DNA of 64,000 nt from Actinopolyspora lacussalsi (GTDB taxonomy: Bacteria > Actinomycetota > Actinomycetes > Mycobacteriales > Pseudonocardiaceae). Under the pieces are notes generated by a model. The model did not search any database. It saw only the letters and a program-made list of their open reading frames with translations, and was not told the origin of the DNA. The DNA lies in the NCBI GenBank assembly GCA_030803735.1, contig JAURUC010000001.1, forward strand, positions 462,501-526,500, given 5' to 3'. This document shows, piece by piece, positions 8,177 to 18,435 of the stretch (positions within the stretch are counted from its first letter, which is position 1; each line of letters begins with the position of its first letter). Both the position numbers and the translations under genes were made by a program.

Positions 8177-10471
8177 TCAGCTCTCCGGGGGCCTCAACGG
8201 GGCGGGCAGGTCGCCGTGATGCACGACACTGAGCCTGGTCGTGGTTCGGGTGAGCGCCACGTAGATGTCGTTGATTCCCCGGGGGGACTGTTCGAGGATG
8301 CCTGCGGGGTCCGCCACGATCACGCTGTCGAACTCCAGTCCCTTGGCCTGATCGACGCTGAGGACCATCACCGGAGCTTCCAGACCTTCCGGACGCGGCC
8401 CCACGGCTGCCCGCGGTATCAGCTCGGAGACCTCGCCTCCGAACTCCTCGCGGCGATCGGGTGGGCAGAGTACCGCCACGTGGCCGCCGTCGACGGCTTC
8501 GAGTTCCTCGGCGGCCAGTCGCGCGGTTCGGGCGGTGTCCTCTCCCCTAGAAGTCCGCACCAGGGACGGTTCGATGCCCGTGCTGCGCACCGAGGTCGGC
8601 ACGGACAGGTCCACGTCCATCTCGGCGAGCAACGGGGTCGCCATCGACATGATCTCGCTCGGCGTCCGGTAGTTGACGGTGAGCTCCTCCAGGCGCCACC
8701 GGCGCGCCACGTACGGCCCGAGCACGTCGTGCCAGGACGAGGCGCCCGCGGCCGAACCGGTCTGGGCGATGTCACCCACCACGGTCATCGAGCGGCTCGG
8801 GCAACGACGCATGATCACTCGCCACGCCATCGCCGACAGCTCCTGCGCCTCGTCGACGATCACGTGCCCGAAGGTCCAGGTGCGGTCCCCCGCCGCTCGT
8901 TCGGCCGCTGTGAGCTCACTGTTGGTGCGATTGCGCTCCGCGAGCAGGTCGGCGTCGAGTACATCGGAGACCCGAAGTCGTTCGGGATCCATGATCTCCT
9001 CGTCCTGCTCCATGATGTGCAGCACTCCCTCGGCGTAGGCGAGCTCCTCCCGCTCCTGCCGCAGCTGTGCCTGCTGCTGCTCCGAGTCGTCCTCCCCCAG
9101 CAGCTCTGCCAGCTCGTCCAGCAGCGGAGCGTCGGCGGGTGTCCACTCCGAGCCCGGTTCCCGCAGCATCGCCTGGCGTTGTGACTCGTCGAAGTACCTG
9201 CGCGCGGCCTTCTTCATGCGTTCCGGCGAGCTCAACAGCTCGTCCAGCAGCGTGGTGGGCTCGATCTCCGGCCACAGCTGTTCGAGTACCTCGCACACCT
9301 GACTGTCCGCCCGCAGCTCCGCCGCGATGTCGTCGATGTCGCGCTGGTCGAGCAGATCCCGCCCCAACCGGTCGGCCACCTGCAGCGCCAGTGCCGAGAA
9401 CATCTCGCGCCGGAAGATCTTCCTGGCCTCGTTGTGCGGTTTGCGTGCTCGCCGCGCCTTGGTGCGTGCCTGGCTGCAGGTGCTCTTGTCGATGTGGAGT
9501 GGCTCGCGGTCGAAAGTCACCTCGATGTACTTGCGCGGTACCTGCTGGCGGTCCCGTACGGCGTTGTTGAGCACCGAGACCATCTCGGTACGCCCCTTGA
9601 GCTCGGCGGCGGTGGCCGTTTCCGTCGCAGTGGCGGCCACGCCCGGATACAGCTCTCCGACGGTGGACAGCAGCACACCGGTCTCGCCGAGGGAGGGCAG
9701 CACCTGGCCGATGTAGCGCAGGAAGGTCTTGTTGGGTCCCACCACCAGCACACCGCGCTTGGTCAGTTGCTGCCGGTAGGTGTAGAGCAGGTACGCGGCT
9801 CGGTGCAGTGCCACCGCGGTCTTGCCGGTACCCGGACCGCCCTGCACCACCAGAACACCGTTCATGCCGCTGCGGATGATGTTGTCCTGCTCGGCCTGAA
9901 TGGTCGCGACGATGTCGCCCATCTGGCCGGTACGGCGTTCGTCCAGCGCCGCCAGCAGCGTCGCCTCACCCGCGAGTCCAAGGTGGCTTCCCTGCTCGGC
10001 GGAGTCCAGGTCCAGGACCTCGTCCTCCAGGTCCGTGACCGTGCGCCTGGTGGTGCGTATGTGCCTACGCCTTATCACCCCGTCGCGGGAGGCCGCCGTG
10101 GCCAGGTAGAACGGTCGTGCGGCTGGAGCGCGCCAGTCGATCAGCAACGGCGTGTACTCGTTCTCCTCGTCGAACAGTCCGAGCCTGCCGATGTGAAACC
10201 GCTCCTCGCTGTCCAGGTCGAGCCTGCCGAAGCACAACCCGTTCTCCACCGCGCTGAGCTGCGAGAGCTTGTCGATGTGCATCTTGGTGGAAATGTCACG
10301 CTCGGTACGTGCCTGGGGAGTTCCACCGGTCTCCCGCAGCGTCTCGGCCAGGCGTTTGCTGTTGTACCGCCGCAGTTCGTCGAGCTTGTCGTAGAGCATC
10401 GAGACGTACCGCTGTTCGGCGGCGACGCTGTCGGCGTGGTCAAGTTCCCGATCGGCTCGGGTTTCGGACAC
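8177..10471 (-). CDS. HelD/HelR-like RNA polymerase-associated helicase (UvrD superfamily)
   Basis: Members of this family bind RNA polymerase, clear stalled complexes and in some actinobacteria give rifamycin tolerance. The 764-residue protein has a coiled N-terminal segment (DHADSVAAEQRYVSMLYDKL), Walker A in GGPGTGKTAVALHR near residue 215, a split superfamily-1 motor with VIVDEAQELSAMAW (Walker B), VVGDIAQTGS, and the late motifs KGLEFDSVIVADP and YVALTRTTTRL. The GTG start was chosen because GGTGGAG lies about 7 bases upstream; an ATG seven codons earlier is possible. Standing alone, without recB or rep partners, and with DEAQ rather than a DNA-repair context, it fits HelD better than UvrD. 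Confidence 0.85.
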   Translation of the reverse strand: MSETRADRELDHADSVAAEQRYVSMLYDKLDELRRYNSKRLAETLRETGGTPQARTERDISTKMHIDKLSQLSAVENGLCFGRLDLDSEERFHIGRLGLFDEENEYTPLLIDWRAPAARPFYLATAASRDGVIRRRHIRTTRRTVTDLEDEVLDLDSAEQGSHLGLAGEATLLAALDERRTGQMGDIVATIQAEQDNIIRSGMNGVLVVQGGPGTGKTAVALHRAAYLLYTYRQQLTKRGVLVVGPNKTFLRYIGQVLPSLGETGVLLSTVGELYPGVAATATETATAAELKGRTEMVSVLNNAVRDRQQVPRKYIEVTFDREPLHIDKSTCSQARTKARRARKPHNEARKIFRREMFSALALQVADRLGRDLLDQRDIDDIAAELRADSQVCEVLEQLWPEIEPTTLLDELLSSPERMKKAARRYFDESQRQAMLREPGSEWTPADAPLLDELAELLGEDDSEQQQAQLRQEREELAYAEGVLHIMEQDEEIMDPERLRVSDVLDADLLAERNRTNSELTAAERAAGDRTWTFGHVIVDEAQELSAMAWRVIMRRCPSRSMTVVGDIAQTGSAAGASSWHDVLGPYVARRWRLEELTVNYRTPSEIMSMATPLLAEMDVDLSVPTSVRSTGIEPSLVRTSRGEDTARTARLAAEELEAVDGGHVAVLCPPDRREEFGGEVSELIPRAAVGPRPEGLEAPVMVLSVDQAKGLEFDSVIVADPAGILEQSPRGINDIYVALTRTTTRLSVVHHGDLPAPLRPPES

Positions 10472-10530
10472 GACTCCACCTCGTGCGGTCATGCGCGTTG
10501 GAACAGGACGGGCGTGGGGTTCCGGGCGCT

Positions 10531-10552
10531 GCGGTGTGCTTCGCGACACCGC
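10531..10552 (-). promoter_or_regulatory. Inverted repeat in the helicase leader
   Basis: GCGGTGT and ACACCGC form perfect 7-base arms around an 8-base loop, about 60 bases upstream of the chosen helicase start and downstream of a TACACT -10-like element at 10578-10583 (minus strand). It lies in the divergent gap shared with the FadR-type regulator gene. It does not match the GGGGCTTGC-type rifamycin-associated element as I know it. Confidence 0.35.
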
Positions 10553-10809
10553 GGCCCGCCAACAGGCCCGACGAACTAGTGTACCCCGGAAACGACGCGA
10601 CCATCGGGCGCAGTTGATCGTGGAGCGTGCCCACCGTCGCGCCGCCGTCGCCACCTCCGCTCCCGTGCCGGGTGGGGCGGACGGATATTCTCGGCGCCTG
10701 GAATGTGGACGTGCCACATTCGTGCCCGGCACTGTCGTTTTCCGACGAACTCCGGACGGAGCCGCCGAAAGTGGTGGTCGGGGCACGTGTGGCTGTGAAC
10801 GGAGCCGAC

Positions 10810-11514
10810 ATGAGCGGAGGACTGCACGGGGAGATCGTCGAGATACTGGGGCGGGAGATCAGTGCGGGCGTTCATTCTCCGGGCAGCGTGCTGCGTGGTG
10901 AGGATCTCGAACAGCGTTTCGGAATCTCGCGCACCGTGGTGCGCGAAGTGGTGCGTACGTTGGCTTCGATCCGTCTCGTGGTGGGGCGGCAGCGGGTGGG
11001 CATCGTGGTTCGACCCCGCGAGGAGTGGAACACCTTCGACCCGGCGCTGATTCGCTGGTCGTTGGAAACCGACCGTGCCAACCAGGTCAAGACGCTCGTC
11101 GAACTGCGTACGGCGGTGGAGCCGGTGGCTGCCGGTGCGGCCGCCCAACGAGCCCGCGCCGAGGACGTGACCGAACTGATCCGCATAGGTGAGCGGATGA
11201 ACGAACTGGCCGAGGCGGGGGACCTGGAAGGTTTCCTGGAGGCCGACGTCGCCTTTCACTCACTGGTGTTGCGGGCTTCCGGCAACGAGATGTTCGCGCA
11301 GCTGCACGAGGTTGTGCGCGAAGTGTTGCGGTGGCGTACCGAGCAGGGACTGATGCCCGCGCATCCCGAGCCGCTGGCCGTCGGGCTGCACGGCGAGATC
11401 GCACGGTGCATCGAGGAGGGACGGTACGGCAGGGCGGAAACGGCCATGCGTGAGCTGGTCGCCGAGGCGCTGCACGGCACGCTCAGGTTTCTGGAGTCCA
11501 CCGAGGAGAAGTGA
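10810..11514 (+). CDS. GntR-family regulator with FCD domain (FadR subfamily)
   Basis: This is a cytoplasmic DNA-binding repressor or activator responding to a small carboxylic metabolite. In the 234-residue protein residues 1-75 form the winged helix (GEIVEILGREISAG, LRGEDLEQRFGISRTVVREVVRTLAS), and the rest is the helical FCD ligand domain with FDPALIRWSL, the conserved Asp and three His positions (DVAFHSLVLRASGN, GLHGEI). The ATG was chosen because GGAGCC precedes it; a GTG five codons earlier is an alternative. It is divergent from the helicase gene. Its target is not evident from the neighbours. Confidence 0.85.
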   Translation: MSGGLHGEIVEILGREISAGVHSPGSVLRGEDLEQRFGISRTVVREVVRTLASIRLVVGRQRVGIVVRPREEWNTFDPALIRWSLETDRANQVKTLVELRTAVEPVAAGAAAQRARAEDVTELIRIGERMNELAEAGDLEGFLEADVAFHSLVLRASGNEMFAQLHEVVREVLRWRTEQGLMPAHPEPLAVGLHGEIARCIEEGRYGRAETAMRELVAEALHGTLRFLESTEEK

Positions 11515-11561
11515 GTGCTCATCGTCCGGGCGAACACGGGCTCGGGGTGACGAGGCGCCGC

Positions 11562-13979
11562 TTATTCCCCCTGTTCGGAGCGCATTCCGGCGACCCAGCC
11601 CGCGATCTGGGCCCGGGACGTGAAATCCAGCTTGGTCAGGATGTGCTGCACGTGTCCTTCCACGGTGCGCAGCGCGATGACCAGTTGTTCGGCGATCTCC
11701 TTGTTGGTGCGCCCCTGGGCCACCAGCTGGGCGATCTCGCGTTCCCGGCTGGTCAGCGGCATCGGGTGCACGTTCTCCCGCTGGGTTTCCCTGGAGCGTT
11801 GTTTGGTCTCCAGCGCGAAGTCGATCGCCGTGTCGTGCTGCCAGTGGTACCCCCTGTCGAAGGATTCATTGTAGGTCTCCTCGCCCAGCGCCTCCCTGGT
11901 GGCGACCAGCTGGGCCCGGTGCTGTTCGGCGAACTCGACGTAGAGGTTCGGAGTGGAGTGCGCGGACTCCCAGGCGCCTCCGGCCGCACCGAACAATCTG
12001 GCCGCTCGTTTGTCGTTTCCCCGCAGGTGCGCGGCCCAGGCCAGCGTGTCCAGGGTGAACGCGATCGCGAGCCGGTTGTCCAGCCGTCGTTGCAGGTTCA
12101 GTGCTTCTTTCAACGCCGGTTCGGCCCGGTCGGGTTTGCCGGTGATCGTCTTGAGATAGCCGATCGCCCACAGCGTCCAGGAGCGCCAGTACACCTCACC
12201 GCGTCCGGTGGTGATCGCCAGCGCGTCGTCGAGCAGTTCCAGCCCGTCCCGCTCGTTGCCGTTGACCGCGCGCGCCACCCCCAACCCGATCAGCGTGAAC
12301 AGTTCCCCTTCCTTCTCGGCCCCGCGCCGGAAGACTTCCAGCGCGGTTTCGAGCAACCTGATCGCCGAGGCCGCATCGTTGTCGAACAGGGCGACCATCC
12401 CGTAGGTGCGTGTCAGGTGCGCACGTTCCAGCGGAGCGTCGTGTCCCTCGAGCGTGGCGGCCGCGGTGTCCAGTGAGCCGCGTGCTCCCGACACGTCGCC
12501 GTGCAGCAGGGTGAACCAGGCGCTGGAGGCCAACGCGGCGGCCCGCTCGCGGGGTGCCTGCCGCGTCCCGGTCAGTGCCAGGGTGCGATCCAGCCAGTAG
12601 CGGGCCTCGGAGTGCGCCCCCCGCAGTTGCCAGTAGCGTCCCAGCGCGGTGGCCATTCGTAGTGCGACGGCGGGCCCGTGGGGTGCGGAGGTCCGCTCGT
12701 CCGCGTGCTGGTCCTCGGAACTCTCCTCGCCGTGCTCGGTCATCGACCGCAGCGCCGCTCGCAGATTCGCCTGCTCCACGCGCAGTCGTCGCACCCACTC
12801 GACCTGCTCGGCACCCATCCATTCCGCCGCGAAGCGGCGCACCGTACTGACGTACCACTGGCGATGCCGCGCCTCGGCCTTGGGCAGATCACCGGCTGTC
12901 CACAGTTTCTCGAGGCCGTACTCGCGAAGCGTGTGCGGCAGCACGAAGCGGCTGGGTCCGTCATCCCGCTCGCGCAGCAGGATCGACTTGTCCACCAGAG
13001 CGTGCACCAGCGAGGCCGCCCTGGATCGTTCCGCGGTGCCGTCGATCACGTACTCCGCGGCCTCCAGGTCGAAACTGCCCGAGAACACCGACACGTGTGC
13101 CCATGCCCTGCGTTCGGACTCGGTGCACAGGTCGTAGCTCCAGTCGATCAGTGCTCGCAGCGTCTGCTGTCGCTGTGGCGCGCCGGTGCGACCTCCGCTG
13201 AGCAGTTCGTAGCGTTCGTCGAGCCGTTCCTCCAGCTGTCGCGGAGCCAGTGAGCGTAGTCGTACCACGGCCAGTTCTATCGCCAGCGGATTTCCGTCGA
13301 GCCGGTGACACAACCGCATCAGCACCGGGGTGTTGTCCGGGGTGACCTCGAACTCCGGCAGAACGGCACGGGCCCGGTCGAGGAACAGCCGTACCGCCGC
13401 GTACTGTTCGTACGCCTCCGCGGCGGGTAGTTGTTCCGGGTCGGGGGTTTGCAGCGGCGGCACGACCAGCGTGCTCTCCCCGGCCGCGCCGAGCGACTGC
13501 CTGCTGGTGGCCAGTACCCGAAGACCCGGGCACGAACGGATCAACGTATCCACCAGTTCGGCGCAGGCCTGTACCAGGTGTTCGCAGTTGTCCAGCACGA
13601 GGAGCGCTTCGCGTTCCCTGAAGTGTTCGACCAGGTTGTCGAGTTCGGTACCCGTCGACGTTTCGGCGACGTTGAGCTGTTCGACCACGGCGGTCGCGAC
13701 CAGGTCCGGGTCGTGCAGCTCACCGAGCTCGACCTGCCAGGTCTTGTCCCGGAACGAACGGCTCATGTTGGCGGCGACCCGAAGCGCCAGCCGGCTCTTG
13801 CCGATACCGCCGGGGCCGGTCAGGGTCACCACCCTCGACTCGGCCAGCAGTCGTTTGGTGAGTGTGATCTCGCGACGCCTGCCGACGAAGCTCGTTACTT
13901 CTGCCGGGAGATTGCCGCCGGCAGCGCGTGAGCGGGCCCGTGCGGTGGAGTCCACACCGCCGAGAGTACCTCCGTTCAC
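11562..13979 (-). CDS. LuxR-family regulator with N-terminal NB-ARC-like ATPase
   Basis: This is a large signal-transduction ATPase regulator of the type common in actinobacteria. The 805-residue protein has an N-terminal nucleotide-binding domain with Walker A GPGGIGKSRLALR near residue 54, Walker B LLVLDNCEH and ATSRQSLGAAGE, a winged-helix region (LDGNPLAIELA), a long TPR-like helical middle, and a C-terminal LuxR helix-turn-helix (LTSREREIAQLVAQGRTNKE) at about residues 735-795. The GTG start overlaps the stop of the VanZ-like gene by 4 bases, which supports both that start and co-transcription. The target genes and the signal are unknown. Confidence 0.88.
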   Translation of the reverse strand: MNGGTLGGVDSTARARSRAAGGNLPAEVTSFVGRRREITLTKRLLAESRVVTLTGPGGIGKSRLALRVAANMSRSFRDKTWQVELGELHDPDLVATAVVEQLNVAETSTGTELDNLVEHFREREALLVLDNCEHLVQACAELVDTLIRSCPGLRVLATSRQSLGAAGESTLVVPPLQTPDPEQLPAAEAYEQYAAVRLFLDRARAVLPEFEVTPDNTPVLMRLCHRLDGNPLAIELAVVRLRSLAPRQLEERLDERYELLSGGRTGAPQRQQTLRALIDWSYDLCTESERRAWAHVSVFSGSFDLEAAEYVIDGTAERSRAASLVHALVDKSILLRERDDGPSRFVLPHTLREYGLEKLWTAGDLPKAEARHRQWYVSTVRRFAAEWMGAEQVEWVRRLRVEQANLRAALRSMTEHGEESSEDQHADERTSAPHGPAVALRMATALGRYWQLRGAHSEARYWLDRTLALTGTRQAPRERAAALASSAWFTLLHGDVSGARGSLDTAAATLEGHDAPLERAHLTRTYGMVALFDNDAASAIRLLETALEVFRRGAEKEGELFTLIGLGVARAVNGNERDGLELLDDALAITTGRGEVYWRSWTLWAIGYLKTITGKPDRAEPALKEALNLQRRLDNRLAIAFTLDTLAWAAHLRGNDKRAARLFGAAGGAWESAHSTPNLYVEFAEQHRAQLVATREALGEETYNESFDRGYHWQHDTAIDFALETKQRSRETQRENVHPMPLTSREREIAQLVAQGRTNKEIAEQLVIALRTVEGHVQHILTKLDFTSRAQIAGWVAGMRSEQGE

Positions 13980-14419
13980 TCCCTCGAACCCGTCTCGCGG
14001 TTCGCGGGATGGGACTGTGACCTGGATCGATGTTTACTCACACGAACGTGTGAGTTTTGGGATCTCGTGCCGCTGATGATCCGCCGGAGCGGTACGACCA
14101 ACGCTTGGCCCACGGCGATCCCGCACAGATCCGTGATCGCGTCCATCGCCTCCGCGTCGCGATGCACCGGCAGTAACTGTTGCAACGCCTCGGAGAGCGG
14201 CGCGTAGCACACCAGGCACGACAGCAGCAGCCGGTGGTCGATCCGAGCCGCCCGCCCGGTCAGCGTCAGCACCGCGAACAGCACCAGGTGCACCAGCTTG
14301 TCGGTGCCGGGTGGGGACTCGGGAACCCCCGCCGGGGGAGTGAAAAGAATCACCAGGCTGGCCACGCAGCTCAGTGCGAACGACGCGCGGCGTGCACGGG
14401 GACTGAAAGGATCCAGCAT
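13976..14419 (-). CDS. VanZ-like membrane protein
   Basis: The 147-residue protein has about four hydrophobic segments and a KLVHLVLFAVLTL motif plus LSEALQQLLPVHRDAEAMDAITDLCGIAVG, which match the VanZ/PF04892 pattern. The family is named after a teicoplanin-resistance protein, but most members have no assigned role. The C-terminal 35 residues are basic and hydrophilic. The gene is divergent from pyk and overlaps the LuxR-type regulator gene by 4 bases, suggesting the two are made together. Confidence 0.75.
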   Translation of the reverse strand: MLDPFSPRARRASFALSCVASLVILFTPPAGVPESPPGTDKLVHLVLFAVLTLTGRAARIDHRLLLSCLVCYAPLSEALQQLLPVHRDAEAMDAITDLCGIAVGQALVVPLRRIISGTRSQNSHVRVSKHRSRSQSHPANRETGSRE

Positions 14420-14480
14420 GCGGCCTCTCGGATGTTGGTTGACCTCGACGGTGGCATACTGCGCGCGTGAGTCGACGGAC

Positions 14481-14486
14481 TAGGCT
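14481..14486 (+). promoter_or_regulatory. Likely -10 element of pyk (leaderless transcript)
   Basis: TAGGCT ends 8 bases before the pyk GTG, the spacing expected when transcription begins at the start codon, and no ribosome binding site precedes the gene. The 11-mer GTGAGTCGACG occurs at 14467 and again at the start codon, so the earlier GTG could be mistaken for the start but is out of frame. Confidence 0.5.
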
Positions 14487-14494
14487 GTTGCACC

Positions 14495-15916
<1,422 letters not shown>

Positions 15917-16027
15917 CTTCTCCCGGTCGCGGCGGAACCGGAGGTCCACGGTGCGAATCGCCGTTCTCCGGCATTCCGCTGCGCGGGAGGGTCGGCGTGT
16001 GCCCAACATCGACACGAGGAGCCCGAA

Positions 16028-16972
16028 GTGACCCGAGCGGCACGCGCCGCTGCCGCCGATCCGGCGGGGACCGGCAGCCAGTCGTCCGTTCCGGTGGATG
16101 CCAGTGGCATGCCACACGGACAGCCGGTGCTGGATCGACTGGTGGCATTGCTCGACCTCGAACCGATCGAGGAGAACATCTTTCGTGGCGTCAGCCCGGC
16201 GGAGTCCCCGGTCCGCGTGTTCGGGGGCCAGGTGGCGGGACAGGCCCTGGTCGCCGCGGGCAGGACCGTGCCGTCCGAGCGCCGGGTCCACTCGCTGCAC
16301 GCCTATTTCCTGCGTCCGGGGGATCCGAGTGTCCCGATCGTCTACGAGGTGGATCGCACCCGGGACGGTCGCTCGTTCACCACCCGCCGCGTCATCGCGG
16401 TGCAGCACGGCAAGACGATCTTCTCGCTGTCCGCTTCGTTCCAGGTCGAGGAACGGGGGATGGACCACGCCGAACCCATGCCGGAGGTCCCCGCTCCGGA
16501 GGAACTGTCCACCTACGGTGAACATCTCGGTCAGCTGGCCGGTGAAGTGGGCGGCATGGCGAACCTGCCCCGCCCCATCGACATGCGGCACGTTACCGAG
16601 CCACCGTGGCTGAGCAGGCAGGATGGCCCCAGGGACGCCCGTAGCAGGGTGTGGATGCGGGCCGACGGCAGCCTTCCCGACGACGACCTGCTGCACGTCT
16701 GCCTGCTCGCCTACGCCTCCGATCTGACCCTGCTGGACTCGGTGCTGGCCAGGCACGGCGTCTACTGGGGTCTGGACGAGGTCCACGGTGCCAGTCTCGA
16801 TCACGCGATGTGGTTCCACCGGCGATTCCGCGCCGACGAGTGGTTCCTCTACGACTGCAGCTCTCCCAGCGCCTCGGGGGCACGTGGGCTGGCCACCGGC
16901 AACTTCTTCTCGCGGGACGGCTCGCTGCTGGCCACGGTGGTGCAGGAAGGTCTGCTGCGCGTCGGTGAGTGA
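16028..16972 (+). CDS. tesB: Acyl-CoA thioesterase II
   Basis: This enzyme hydrolyses medium- and long-chain acyl-CoA to free acid and CoA. The 314-residue protein has two hotdog domains: the first with FRGVSPAESPVRVFGGQVAGQALVAA and HSLHAYFLRPGD, the second with HGASLDHAMWFHRRFRADEWFLYDCSSPSASGARGLATG, which carries the TesB Asp and the Ser/Gln-type active-site region. The GTG start has GAGGAG six bases upstream. The N-terminal 25 residues are a variable Ala-rich extension. Confidence 0.92.
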   Translation: MTRAARAAAADPAGTGSQSSVPVDASGMPHGQPVLDRLVALLDLEPIEENIFRGVSPAESPVRVFGGQVAGQALVAAGRTVPSERRVHSLHAYFLRPGDPSVPIVYEVDRTRDGRSFTTRRVIAVQHGKTIFSLSASFQVEERGMDHAEPMPEVPAPEELSTYGEHLGQLAGEVGGMANLPRPIDMRHVTEPPWLSRQDGPRDARSRVWMRADGSLPDDDLLHVCLLAYASDLTLLDSVLARHGVYWGLDEVHGASLDHAMWFHRRFRADEWFLYDCSSPSASGARGLATGNFFSRDGSLLATVVQEGLLRVGE

Positions 16973-16978
16973 TCGGAG

Positions 16979-16999
16979 CGGGCACCAACGACGTGCCCG
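16979..16999 (+). terminator. Hairpin downstream of tesB
   Basis: CGGGCAC and GTGCCCG form perfect arms around a 7-base loop, beginning 6 bases after the tesB stop. There is no T run, as is common in GC-rich actinobacteria. Confidence 0.45.
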
Positions 17000-17116
17000 G
17001 TTCCGGTACTCACTCCCGCCCGCGCGTCGGGGAACGGCCAGCCGAGGGCACGTCGCGAGCCGTTCCCTTCGTCCGCGCCGCGTTCCCGAGCGCCCGTGCC
17101 CTGCTTCACACACCGT

Positions 17117-17617
17117 TCAGCCGCGCCGCCGCGCGGGTCGCGGTGGTCGTGGCGGTGTCAGCGCGCGGGTGTGCACCTGTTCCAGCACCACCGAGGTGGT
17201 GAAGTGGCGTACCTCGGTACGTGCCGAGAGCTTGTCCACCAGGAAACTCTGCAGATGCGCGCTGTCGGTCACCGCGAGGTGAAGCAGGAAGTCGGCCTGC
17301 CCGCTCACGTGCAGTAGTGACCGTGTCTCGGGCTGGGCCATCACGAACTCGCGGAAGGATTCGACCACCGCCCGGGTGTGCGGGCGTACGTTGATCGACA
17401 CCACCGCTTCCAGCGTGAGTCCGGTGGCCGCCGGATCCACGTCGATGTGCGACCCGGTGATCACGCCCTGTTCCCGGAGTCTGCGTACTCGCTGCAGGCA
17501 GCTCGACGCGGCGAGACCGATCCGCTCGGCCAACGTCCGGTTGGCCAGGGTCGCGTCGTTCTGCAACTCCTCCAGGATTCGCCAATCCACCGAATCCAGT
17601 TCTGCCGAAATCGTCAT
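17117..17617 (-). CDS. Lrp/AsnC-family transcriptional regulator
   Basis: This is a feast/famine DNA-binding regulator that usually senses an amino acid. The 166-residue protein has an N-terminal helix-turn-helix (LDSVDWRILEELQNDATLANRTLAERIGLA, with SCLQRVRRL) and a C-terminal RAM ligand domain (VSINVRPHTRAVVESF, GQADFLLHLAV). The ATG was chosen because the protein then starts right before the LDSVDWRIL helix. A TATAGT -10-like element sits about 50 bases upstream. It is divergent from a LysE-family exporter gene, the classic LysG/LysE-like arrangement, so amino-acid-induced control of the exporter is likely. Confidence 0.92.
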   Translation of the reverse strand: MTISAELDSVDWRILEELQNDATLANRTLAERIGLAASSCLQRVRRLREQGVITGSHIDVDPAATGLTLEAVVSINVRPHTRAVVESFREFVMAQPETRSLLHVSGQADFLLHLAVTDSAHLQSFLVDKLSARTEVRHFTTSVVLEQVHTRALTPPRPPRPARRRG

Positions 17618-17665
17618 AACCGAACTTTCTGTGTCGTAGCTGGATCGAACACGAACGATTAACCC

Positions 17666-17673
17666 ACTATAGC
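17666..17673. promoter_or_regulatory. Overlapping -10-like elements in the lrp/lysE divergent gap
   Basis: The sequence ACTATAGC reads TATAGT on the minus strand and TATAGC on the plus strand, so divergent promoters may overlap here. No convincing -35 was found for either, which suits activator-dependent transcription. The whole gap is 100 bases. Confidence 0.35.
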
Positions 17674-17717
17674 CACAGCTTTCGAAGAATTGTCGGTTCG
17701 AGTGCGAGGAGTTCGCA

Positions 17718-18326
17718 GTGCACATCGCTTGGGGGTCGTTCCTGCTCGCCCTGCTGGTGATCATTCTGGTGCCGGGGCCCGACTTCGTGATGGTGACGCG
17801 CAGCGCCGCGAACGGGGCCCGCTGGGGATGGTTGGCCGCGGCGGGAGTGACCTGTGGGTTGCTCGTTCATGCCACCGCGGCCACCGTCGGGCTGTCGGCA
17901 CTGGTGATCGCGTTCCCCGCGGCGCTGTTCGTGGTCAAGGTGCTCGGTGTCGGGTATCTGGTTCTGATGAGCGTTCAGATCCTGCGGCGGGCCGGCTCCA
18001 CGGCCGCGGCGCGTAACGAGGCGGCTCCGACGTCGGGACGCGCGGTTTTCCTGCGTGGGTTGTTGGTCGACGTGCTCAACCCGAAGGTGCTGCTCACCTT
18101 TCTCACGCTGTTGCCGCAGGCGATGGATCCCGCCGGTGACCCCATGACACAGGCCTTGCTGCTCAGCTCCGCCGCTGTCGCCTCGTTCGCGGCCTGGTGG
18201 CTCATCGTAGTTCCCTCGGTGGGCTGGTTGTCGGCCTTTCTGTCCGTTCCCAGGCGCAAGCGTGTCTTCGAGCGGTGCTGCGGGGGCGCGCTGCTGGTGA
18301 TGGCGAGTTCGATAGCGCTGGCGTGA
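17718..18326 (+). CDS. LysE/RhtB-family amino-acid exporter
   Basis: This inner-membrane exporter moves amino acids or related metabolites out of the cell. The 202-residue protein has about five to six hydrophobic helices, the N-terminal LVPGPDFVMVTRSAANGARWGW signature segment of the family, GVGYLVLM, and FLRGLLVDVLNPKVLLTFL. The GTG start follows GAGGAG by about 6 bases. It is divergent from the Lrp-type regulator gene, which probably controls it. The substrate cannot be read from sequence. Confidence 0.9.
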   Translation: MHIAWGSFLLALLVIILVPGPDFVMVTRSAANGARWGWLAAAGVTCGLLVHATAATVGLSALVIAFPAALFVVKVLGVGYLVLMSVQILRRAGSTAAARNEAAPTSGRAVFLRGLLVDVLNPKVLLTFLTLLPQAMDPAGDPMTQALLLSSAAVASFAAWWLIVVPSVGWLSAFLSVPRRKRVFERCCGGALLVMASSIALA

Positions 18327-18435
18327 GCCCGCGACACGCCCGCGTTGATCACGGGGTCGACATGTGCTCGGTTGATCGGGATCATCATCCGTTCCGATCA
18401 GTGGTGACGAGCGCGAGCGGCCCGGAGGAGTGACG

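Noticed and set aside
14467..14477. Earlier GTG with the same 11-mer as the pyk start
   Set aside because: It is out of frame with pyk and has no ribosome binding site; the second copy at 14495 is the start.
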